Made by a program: the position numbers and the translations under genes. The notes below the pieces were generated by a model that did no database searches, was not told the DNA's origin, and saw only the letters and a program-made list of their open reading frames with translations. Below, piece after piece: positions 8,132-13,574 of a stretch of DNA of 13,574 bases. The stretch comes from Flavobacterium psychrophilum (GTDB taxonomy: Bacteria; Bacteroidota; Bacteroidia; Flavobacteriales; Flavobacteriaceae). The stretch is from assembly GCA_945878515.1 (NCBI GenBank), contig CAMCTL010000091.1, positions 1 to 13,574 of the forward strand, in the 5' to 3' direction. Positions within the stretch are counted from its first letter, which is position 1. The number at the start of each line of letters is the position of its first letter.

Positions 8132-8162
8132 CAAAAGTAGTTTTTTTAGAAATAAATTCAAA
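8132..8162 (-). promoter_or_regulatory. Bacteroidota-type promoter of the purH-mreBCD-mrdA-rodA operon
   Basis: Read on the - strand, TTTG (8162-8159) and TACTTTTG (8139-8132) are separated by exactly 19 nt, matching the Bacteroidetes sigma-A consensus TTTG-N19-21-TAnnTTTG in both elements. The -7 element ends 23 nt before the purH ATG, so the 5' leader would be short (about 15-20 nt). This is the best promoter match in the window. Confidence 0.78.
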
Positions 8163-8272
8163 TGTATTTCTGTAACAATATTTTAAAATGAACTACCAAT
8201 AAAGCAGAAAAATTTCATTAGGATTATGACTATAATTTTTGGAATTTTACAATAATACTAAAAACTGTTTTT

Positions 8273-9523
8273 ATGCTAGTTTATTTTCGACTTTTATCTG
8301 AGAGTTTCCGTTTTGCGATGAATGCTTTACGAAACAATAAACTACGAACTTTACTGTCCTTGCTAGGTGTTACTATTGGGATTTTTTCGATTATTGCTGT
8401 GCTTGCGGCTGTTGATTCATTAGACAGAAAAATCACCAAAGACTTGAGTTCTTTAGATAAAAACACCATTTATTTAATGAAAATGTCCTTTGGACCTACG
8501 GAAATTCCAATATGGAAGAGGGAACAATTTCCAAATGTAAAATACGACGAATACCTTTACATGAAAGGGACGATGACGAGTACGGAACAAATGGGTTACC
8601 AAATATTTACCAAAAACGAATCAATAAAATACGAATCGAATACTGTTAGTGATGTTACTATTTTTCCAGTTTCGCAAGAATTTATAGAAATTCAGGGAAT
8701 GGAATTTGAAGAAGGACGGTTTTATACCGAATCCGAGGCTAATTCAGCCGCTAGAGTAATTGTTATCGGGAAAGATGTTGCCACTTCATTGTTTGAAAAC
8801 TTCAATCCTATTGGTAAGAAAGTCCGTTTGTATGGTCAGCATTTCACAGTTATAGGTGTTTTAAAAAAACAAGGTTCTTCAATGTTTGGTGAGAGCGATG
8901 ATAGTTCGGCTTATATTCCTGTAAATTTCATTCGACAAAGATTTGGCGACAACAACAAAGGATTGATTAATGTAATTGTTTTTAAGCCCGAGAAAGGAGC
9001 AGATATGGACGCTTATAAAGCTGAAATCACCCAGAAATTAAGAGCTTTTCGAGGTGTTAAAGATGGAGAAATAGACAATTTCTTTATTAATGTTTTCTCT
9101 GGATTTACTGATTTTATCGACGGAATTATTTCTCAGATGAATATGGTTGGCTGGGTTATCAGTGGATTTTCCTTGCTTGTAGGTGGTTTTGGCATTGCCA
9201 ATATCATGTTTGTTTCTGTTAAAGAAAGAACTAATTTAATAGGAATCCAAAAATCTCTTGGCGCCAAAAACCGATTTATATTGTTTCAATTCTTGTTTGA
9301 AGCCATTATCCTTTCAGTAATTGGCGGCATTATTGGATTGTTGATGGTTTGGATTATTGCCTTGATTTTGACCAATGCACTAGAGTTTGAATTTGTTTTG
9401 GGTCTTGGTAATATCCTTCTAGGAACAGGATTGGCTGCAATTATTGGTCTGATTTCTGGAATTCTTCCTGCAATTACTGCTTCAAAATTAGATCCAGTTG
9501 AAGCGATTAGAACGGGAATGTAA
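8273..9523 (+). CDS. ABC transporter permease, MacB/FtsX type
   Basis: Membrane subunit of a MacB/LolC/FtsX-class (type VII) ABC system. Such proteins transmit ATP-driven movement to the periplasm to export peptides, drugs or lipoproteins, or to signal; the substrate here cannot be told. The 416-residue protein begins with the typical amphipathic ESFRFAMNALRNNKLRTLLS stretch, then TM1 (about 28-48). A large periplasmic MacB-PCD-like domain follows (about 50-285), then three C-terminal helices (about 293-314, 337-363, 376-402). KERTNLIGIQKSLGAK (about 317-332) is the coupling-helix region, and the C-terminus LDPVEAIRTGM is also characteristic. No ATP-binding subunit lies next to it within the window, so it must use one encoded elsewhere. 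It is divergent from purH and convergent with hppA. I see no consensus promoter in the 164-nt gap in front of it. Confidence 0.92.
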   Translation: MLVYFRLLSESFRFAMNALRNNKLRTLLSLLGVTIGIFSIIAVLAAVDSLDRKITKDLSSLDKNTIYLMKMSFGPTEIPIWKREQFPNVKYDEYLYMKGTMTSTEQMGYQIFTKNESIKYESNTVSDVTIFPVSQEFIEIQGMEFEEGRFYTESEANSAARVIVIGKDVATSLFENFNPIGKKVRLYGQHFTVIGVLKKQGSSMFGESDDSSAYIPVNFIRQRFGDNNKGLINVIVFKPEKGADMDAYKAEITQKLRAFRGVKDGEIDNFFINVFSGFTDFIDGIISQMNMVGWVISGFSLLVGGFGIANIMFVSVKERTNLIGIQKSLGAKNRFILFQFLFEAIILSVIGGIIGLLMVWIIALILTNALEFEFVLGLGNILLGTGLAAIIGLISGILPAITASKLDPVEAIRTGM

Positions 9524-9543
9524 AGATTTATTGTTTTTAAAAA

Positions 9544-9576
9544 TAAAAAATGCCTCACAAATTGCGAGGCATATTT
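9544..9576 (-). terminator. Hairpin terminator between convergent genes, mainly for hppA
   Basis: ATGCCTC (9550-9556) and GAGGCAT (9566-9572) form a perfect 7-bp GC-containing stem around a 9-nt loop. On the - strand the stem is followed by TTTTTTATTTTT, a good intrinsic terminator 26 nt after the hppA stop. On the + strand it is followed by the weaker ATTTATT, so it may also stop transcripts of the ABC permease gene. Confidence 0.75.
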
Positions 9577-9597
9577 ATTGAAATCTATTGATAATTT

Positions 9598-12144
9598 TTA
9601 CTTCAAAGCTTCTACTTTTGCTTTTACCATCTCTGGAGAGCCTTCAAAAACCTGCACTTTTACCTTTCCTTTTTCATTAGTGGTTACCGTTGCCTTAGCT
9701 TTTCCATTATCGTTACTCATTATGACTTTTACTTCTTTTACAGACACTTTTGAGGTTGGAATGTATTTTCCGTCTTCATCATAATGCGCCAAACAGTCCT
9801 CTTTTTGACTTGGTGAACATCCGTTTTTCTCACACATTTTAGCACATTCTTCTTTAGACATAGTAGCACATTTAGACAGATCACAACCTTTATACATGGG
9901 GTCATTAGTAACCGAAGTTGTCTCGATCATAGATTTGGATGATTTGTCTTCAGAATGACTTCCACTTCCTAAAATAGGCGCAATAACCAATCCAATCAAG
10001 CATGTCAGTTTAATCAGAATATTCATAGACGGCCCAGAAGTGTCTTTGAATGGATCGCCAACAGTATCTCCTGTTACTGCCGCTTTGTGCGCATCGGAAC
10101 CTTTGTAGCTCATTTCGCCATCTACCAAAACTCCAGCTTCAAAAGATTTTTTGGCATTGTCCCAAGCGCCACCAGCATTATTTTGAAAAATAGCCCAAAC
10201 CACTCCAGAAACAGTAACTCCCGCCATATAGCCACCTAACATTTCGGCAACCATTGCGTTTGCATTGGCATCAGCCATATAAACAAGTTTGCCAATTAAC
10301 ACAATTGCAATTGGAAATCCAATAGTCAAGATGCCTGGTAATAGCATTTCATTTAAGGCAGCTTTTGTAGAAATCGCAACACATTTAGCATATTCTGGTT
10401 TTCCAGTTCCTTCCATAATTCCAGGAATTTCTCGGAATTGACGTCGCACCTCATTGACCATATCCATTGCGGCTTTTCCAACAGAATTCATAACCAATGC
10501 TGAAAAAACCACTGGTATCATTGCACCAATGAATAACATGGACAAAACGGGTGCTTTAAAAATATTAATGCCGTCGATTCCTGTAAAAGTTACATAAGCC
10601 GCAAACAATCCTAAAGAAGTCATTGCTGCCGAAGCGATTGCAAATCCTTTTCCAGTAGCCGCAGTAGTATTTCCCACGGAATCCAAAATATCAGTTCTCG
10701 TGCGAACTTCTTTTGGTAATTCGCTCATTTCTGCAATTCCACCAGCGTTGTCCGAAATGGGTCCAAAAGCATCAATGGCCAATTGCATGGCTGTTGTTGC
10801 CATCATTGCAGAAGCCGCAAGTGCCACTCCATAGAAACCTGCAAAGGAATAGGATATCCAGATGGCTGCTGCCAATACTATTACCTTTGGAAAAGTAGAA
10901 ATCATACCCGTTGATAAACCCGCAATAATATTTGTTCCGGCTCCCGTTGAAGATTTTGCAACAATGGCCAAAACTGGTTTTGTTCCCAATCCTGTGTAAT
11001 ATTCTGTAACCGATGAGATGATTGCGCCCACCACTAATCCAACCATTGAGGCATAGAAAACACGTAGCGATGAAATTTCTTTCATGCCTTCGCCAAAGAA
11101 ATTCATTTGCATCGTTTCTGGCAACATATATTGAATCAAAACATAACAAGCGATTGCCGTCAAAGCTATAGAAATCCAGTTTCCAATATTTAAAGCGCGT
11201 TGCACTTGTGCTTCTTTTGCATTATTGTCCGAAATTTTTACCATCATTGTACCAACTATTGAAGCAGCAATTCCAAAACCCGCTATCGCCATTGGCAATA
11301 AAATGGGGCCTATTCCGCCAAAAACATCTTGAATATTTCCGCCCATATCTTTGATAACATAATTGCCAAGAACCATTGTAGCCAAAACAGTTGCTACATA
11401 AGAACCAAATAAATCCGCACCCATTCCTGCAACATCACCAACGTTATCGCCTACATTATCAGCAATTGTTGCAGGATTTCGCGGATCATCTTCTGGAATT
11501 CCAGCTTCTACTTTGCCCACTAAATCTGCACCAACATCTGCGGCTTTTGTATAAATTCCGCCACCAACGCGTGCAAACAAAGCAATAGACTCTGCACCTA
11601 GTGAGAAACCGGCTAAAGTTTCTAAAACCGTTGTCATATCTTCGGTAGAAGTCCAAACTCCACCCATATATACATTATAAAGAACAATGAAAAATCCAGT
11701 AAGACCTAAAACAGCCAATCCCGCAACGCCCAATCCCATTACAGTTCCGCCACCAAACGATACTTTTAGCGCTTGTGGCAAACTAGTTCGAGCCGCTTGG
11801 GTGGTTCTTACATTGGTTTTTGTTGCGATTTTCATTCCTAAATTTCCAGCCAAAGCTGAGAAAATAGCACCGAATACAAAAGCAACTACAATAAGTAAAT
11901 GGGTAGAAGCGCCAGGAATAAAAGTAATTCCAGCTAAAACGATACTTGCGGCAACAACAAATACTGTCATTATTCGGTATTCGGCCTTTAAAAATGCAAG
12001 GGCGCCTTCATAAATATAGGCTGCAATTTCTTTCATTTTGCCATCGCCAGCATCTTGCTGGAGTACCCAAGCTCTTTTTACGGCCATAAAAACCAATCCT
12101 ACTAATGCCAAAATTATTGGCACATAAATCATTATTTCGTTCAT
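9598..12144 (-). CDS. hppA: K+-dependent membrane-bound ion-translocating pyrophosphatase with Cys-rich C-terminal extension
   Basis: Hydrolyses pyrophosphate at the cytoplasmic face and couples it to ion pumping across the inner membrane. Residues 1-727 are the conserved multi-helix core. Substrate motifs are [11 protein letters not shown] (203-213), the Asp-rich stretch at 218-237 ending [25 protein letters not shown] (458-473) and [18 protein letters not shown] (691-708). [10 protein letters not shown] (491-500) has Ala495 and Gly498 where K+-independent enzymes have Lys and Thr, so K+ dependence is predicted. Helix 6 ([11 protein letters not shown]) lacks the gate Glu, while Glu185 sits seven residues before the helix-5 Arg192. 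From memory, this is the pattern of Flavobacterium-type H+-PPases, which favours H+ pumping. Residues 728-848 are an extra tail with six Cys (754, 759, 767, 771, 776, 784) followed by a Lys/Val-rich segment. Core M-PPases usually end soon after the last helix. It has its own promoter downstream of the ppa terminator. Confidence 0.95.
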   Translation of the reverse strand: MNEIMIYVPIILALVGLVFMAVKRAWVLQQDAGDGKMKEIAAYIYEGALAFLKAEYRIMTVFVVAASIVLAGITFIPGASTHLLIVVAFVFGAIFSALAGNLGMKIATKTNVRTTQAARTSLPQALKVSFGGGTVMGLGVAGLAVLGLTGFFIVLYNVYMGGVWTSTEDMTTVLETLAGFSLGAESIALFARVGGGIYTKAADVGADLVGKVEAGIPEDDPRNPATIADNVGDNVGDVAGMGADLFGSYVATVLATMVLGNYVIKDMGGNIQDVFGGIGPILLPMAIAGFGIAASIVGTMMVKISDNNAKEAQVQRALNIGNWISIALTAIACYVLIQYMLPETMQMNFFGEGMKEISSLRVFYASMVGLVVGAIISSVTEYYTGLGTKPVLAIVAKSSTGAGTNIIAGLSTGMISTFPKVIVLAAAIWISYSFAGFYGVALAASAMMATTAMQLAIDAFGPISDNAGGIAEMSELPKEVRTRTDILDSVGNTTAATGKGFAIASAAMTSLGLFAAYVTFTGIDGINIFKAPVLSMLFIGAMIPVVFSALVMNSVGKAAMDMVNEVRRQFREIPGIMEGTGKPEYAKCVAISTKAALNEMLLPGILTIGFPIAIVLIGKLVYMADANANAMVAEMLGGYMAGVTVSGVVWAIFQNNAGGAWDNAKKSFEAGVLVDGEMSYKGSDAHKAAVTGDTVGDPFKDTSGPSMNILIKLTCLIGLVIAPILGSGSHSEDKSSKSMIETTSVTNDPMYKGCDLSKCATMSKEECAKMCEKNGCSPSQKEDCLAHYDEDGKYIPTSKVSVKEVKVIMSNDNGKAKATVTTNEKGKVKVQVFEGSPEMVKAKVEALK

Positions 12145-12195
12145 AAATAGTGTTTTTAATAAATTCTTTGTTAATAAATTACTAAAGTCTTAATA

Positions 12196-12227
12196 CAAAC
12201 ATACTATATTGAAATTAAAAAAGCAAT
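12196..12227 (-). promoter_or_regulatory. Bacteroidota-type promoter of hppA
   Basis: On the - strand TATGTTTG (12203-12196) matches the -7 consensus TAnnTTTG. ATTG (12227-12224) lies 20 nt upstream as a partial -33 element. Transcription would start about 45 nt before the hppA ATG. The -33 element lies inside the downstream arm of the ppa terminator hairpin. Confidence 0.6.
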
Positions 12228-12251
12228 ACTCAAATGAATGAATATTGCTTT
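12214..12251 (-). terminator. Intrinsic terminator of ppa
   Basis: On the - strand AAAGCAATA (12251-12243) pairs perfectly with TATTGCTTT (12228-12220), a 9-bp stem with a 14-nt loop. The stem runs directly into more Ts (six in a row overall, then AATTT). It lies 28 nt after the ppa stop codon. On the + strand no T-run follows, so it acts only on - strand transcripts. Confidence 0.68.
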
Positions 12252-12278
12252 ATGTGAAAAAAAATAGGATATAATTTA

Positions 12279-12806
12279 TTAAATCTTAAATAAATCGTCT
12301 GGTTTATTTTCAATATTGTTAAATCTTTCGGTACATTCATCAATTATAGCTAGTGCTTGACTAAGATCGCCCCAACCTTCAACATCAACAACTTTGTGTT
12401 CCAAATCTTTGTAAACTTGAAAAAAATGTTCGATTTCTTTTAACAAATGGGGATTAATATCTCCCAAATCGTTCAAGGAATTCCAAATAGGGTCGGAAAC
12501 TGGTACGCAAATAATTTTTTCGTCAGGTCCTTTGTCATCTGCCATGTGGAATACGCCAATTGGTTTTACTTCCATAACACAACCAGGAAATGTGGGTTCG
12601 TTAATCAAAACCAAAACATCCAATGGATCTCCGTCCAACGCTAATGTTTGTGGAATAAAACCGTAATCAGCTGGATACATCATAGATGAAAACAACATTC
12701 TGTCAAATCGAATTCTTTTCAGTTCGAAATCATATTCATACTTATTTCTGCTTCCTCTTGGAATTTCAATAAGTACATCAAAAGTTTTGTATTTTTCTTT
12801 TAGCAT
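12279..12806 (-). CDS. ppa: Soluble family I inorganic pyrophosphatase
   Basis: Cytoplasmic Mg2+-dependent enzyme that splits pyrophosphate into two phosphates and so drives biosynthetic reactions forward. At 175 residues it matches the usual length for bacterial family I enzymes. Active-site motifs are EIPRGSRNKYEYD (14-26), YPADYGFIP (44-52), the signature DGDPLDV (58-64; Asp58, Asp60 and Asp63 bind metal) and MADDKGPDEKI (88-98), with Asp90 and Asp95 at the spacing of the two further metal-binding aspartates of the E. coli enzyme. The C-terminal part contains the expected helix and VEGWGD turn. It has a near-consensus promoter immediately upstream and its own terminator before hppA, so its expression can differ from that of both neighbours. 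Confidence 0.97.
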   Translation of the reverse strand: MLKEKYKTFDVLIEIPRGSRNKYEYDFELKRIRFDRMLFSSMMYPADYGFIPQTLALDGDPLDVLVLINEPTFPGCVMEVKPIGVFHMADDKGPDEKIICVPVSDPIWNSLNDLGDINPHLLKEIEHFFQVYKDLEHKVVDVEGWGDLSQALAIIDECTERFNNIENKPDDLFKI

Positions 12807-12827
12807 TTTTTTATGTTTTTATTGGCA

Positions 12828-12858
12828 CAAAAATACACAAACAATTTTCTAATTCAAT
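12828..12858 (-). promoter_or_regulatory. Bacteroidota-type promoter of ppa
   Basis: On the - strand TATTTTTG (12835-12828) matches TAnnTTTG, and ATTG (12858-12855) lies exactly 19 nt upstream as a -33 element with one mismatch to TTTG. The -7 element ends 21 nt before the ppa ATG, giving a short leader like that of purH. Confidence 0.65.
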
Positions 12859-12860
12859 AG

Positions 12861-12885
12861 AAAAAATATATTCAAGACAGAATAT
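12861..12885 (-). terminator. Weak candidate terminator after the DNA glycosylase gene
   Basis: On the - strand ATATTC (12885-12880) and GAATAT (12873-12868) form a 6-bp AT-rich stem with a 6-nt loop, followed by ATTTTTTC. It begins 2 nt after the glycosylase stop codon. The low GC content makes it weak, but the placement before the ppa promoter is sensible. Confidence 0.35.
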
Positions 12886-12886
12886 T

Positions 12887-13489
12887 TTAGTAAACGACTT
12901 TTCGATTCCTTTTACTCAAGTAATAATGCCACAAAAGAAAGGTTGCAATTGATTTGTGAGGACTCCAATTATTGACATAAATTTCCATTTCTTGTTTGTC
13001 GTGAATATCAAGTAGTTCCTTTATGGTATTTATCACAGCAATATCGCCAAGCGGAATGATGTCAGGTGCTTGTAACGAAAACATCAAATAGATATCGATT
13101 GTCCAGTTGCCAATTCCCTTGATTTTGATTAATTCTTCCCGAACTTTTTCTGAGGATTTGGATGCCAAACTTTCTAAATCGATTTGATTGTTTAATATCG
13201 AATGTGACAATGCCTTAATGTAGGACGTTTTTTGTCGGCTGACGCCAATGGCTCGAAACGCTTCATCCGAAAAAGACAGGAGCGATTCTGGATTGAAATG
13301 GGTGTGATTGGCTTTCAATTTTAAAAATGTAGCTTTTGCCGAATCTATGGAAACTTGCTGTTCAAGAATTAACAAAACCAAAGTTTCGAATCCTTCTGGC
13401 CTTTTGGGTATTGTTGGCAAACCATATTTTTCAATTATTAGATTGAAAATGGTGTCTTTTTTTGAAAGATGGTTGATGGCTTCTTGCAT
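12887..13489 (-). CDS. AlkA-type DNA-3-methyladenine glycosylase (HhH-GPD family)
   Basis: Base-excision repair enzyme that removes alkylated purines such as 3-methyladenine from DNA. The 200-residue protein has the helical HhH-GPD fold. It shows ILEQQVSIDSA (about 41-51), a helix-hairpin-helix with IKGIGNW (about 123-129), and the following IYLMFSLQAPDIIPLGD segment, whose last Asp (about 149) is the expected catalytic residue. It is shorter than E. coli AlkA because it lacks the N-terminal TBP-like domain, as do many family members. I chose the ATG at 13489. The frame can be extended to a TTG at 13525, but the ATG sits one base after the stop codon of the preceding reading frame (TAA-T-ATG) and gives the usual short N-terminus 'MQEAINHL'. 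It is probably co-transcribed with that upstream gene. Confidence 0.88.
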   Translation of the reverse strand: MQEAINHLSKKDTIFNLIIEKYGLPTIPKRPEGFETLVLLILEQQVSIDSAKATFLKLKANHTHFNPESLLSFSDEAFRAIGVSRQKTSYIKALSHSILNNQIDLESLASKSSEKVREELIKIKGIGNWTIDIYLMFSLQAPDIIPLGDIAVINTIKELLDIHDKQEMEIYVNNWSPHKSIATFLLWHYYLSKRNRKVVY

Positions 13490-13490
13490 A

Positions 13491-13574
13491 TTAAAAATAA
13501 AACCCAAAAGAGATCTTTGTTGCAAATTTTGTAGCTTCGGGCATATTCAGATAATTGCCTCTCCATGAAAAATC
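13491..13574 (-). CDS. 3' end of an unidentified gene, possibly an outer-membrane beta-barrel protein (partial)
   Basis: One - strand frame is open from the right edge of the window to TAA at 13493-13491 and encodes 27 residues: DFSWRGNYLNMPEATKFA followed by TKISFGFYF. The ending, with alternating polar and aromatic/hydrophobic residues and a C-terminal Phe, resembles the last beta strand of an outer-membrane barrel recognised by the Bam machinery. The stop lies one base before the glycosylase ATG, which supports a real gene in an operon. The fragment is too short to assign a family, and coding status itself is an inference. Confidence 0.5.
   Translation of the reverse strand, partial: DFSWRGNYLNMPEATKFATKISFGFYF

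Noticed and set aside
8200..8272. TATAATTTTTGG-like stretch as a promoter for the ABC permease gene
   Set aside because: It reads AATTTTTG at the -7 position, with the wrong base where TA is required, and has no TTG-type -33 element 19-21 nt upstream.
10772..11149. 125-codon open frame on the - strand inside hppA
   Set aside because: It is a shifted-frame shadow of the strongly conserved hppA coding sequence, with composition unlike a real protein and no promoter of its own.
13489..13525. Longer glycosylase start at the TTG at 13525
   Set aside because: It adds 12 residues (MQQRSLLGFIFN if read from TTG) that do not look like the family and would overlap the preceding reading frame; the ATG at 13489 fits better.
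1..13574. Mobile element, prophage, CRISPR, toxin-antitoxin or defence island
   Set aside because: No transposase, integrase, direct-repeat array or defence-type protein is visible; apart from the small YegP-like gene and the edge fragment, the gene content is core metabolism, cell shape, transport and repair, with uniform base composition.

Overview
The window is AT-rich, tightly packed, ordinary-looking chromosomal DNA, most likely from a Flavobacterium-type member of the Bacteroidota. Three things point there. The protein families and gene order fit: purH followed by mreB-mreC-mreD-mrdA-rodA, and a soluble next to a membrane pyrophosphatase. Several intergenic gaps carry the Bacteroidota promoter consensus TAnnTTTG, with a TTG-type element 19-20 nt upstream. 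Start codons lack obvious Shine-Dalgarno sequences.

Layout. On the + strand, positions 1-897 hold the 3' part of a GNAT acetyltransferase gene and a small YegP/DUF1508-like gene. Positions 944-8108, all on the - strand, form one probable operon transcribed purH, mreB, mreC, mreD, mrdA (PBP2), rodA. It starts at a very good promoter (8132-8162) and ends at a weak hairpin with a T-run across the rodA stop. The last four genes overlap by 4-8 nt. A MacB/FtsX-type ABC permease without a neighbouring ATPase lies on the + strand at 8273-9523, and converges on hppA across a hairpin terminator. On the - strand, 9598-12144 encodes a membrane ion-pumping pyrophosphatase (HppA) with an unusual C-terminal extension. 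It is preceded by the soluble pyrophosphatase gene ppa (12279-12806) and an AlkA-type DNA glycosylase gene (12887-13489). At the right edge is the last part of another - strand reading frame (13491-13574) that resembles the C-terminal strand of an outer-membrane beta-barrel and would be co-transcribed with the glycosylase.

How the genes work together. MreB, MreC, MreD, PBP2 and RodA are the core of the elongasome, the machine that builds lateral-wall peptidoglycan. PurH makes IMP in the cytoplasm and shares their transcript. Ppa hydrolyses pyrophosphate as heat, while HppA couples the same reaction to ion export, so the ppa-hppA neighbourhood is a pyrophosphate-handling locus with independent terminators and promoters for each gene.

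I see no mobile element, CRISPR array, tRNA or rRNA, and no gene-free stretch longer than 300 bases. I do not see convincing evidence of a wholly new system. The most interesting points are the six-cysteine C-terminal extension of HppA, its ion-gate glutamate sitting in helix 5 instead of helix 6, the Cys/His cluster close to the PBP2 active site, and the terminator-promoter overlap between ppa and hppA.
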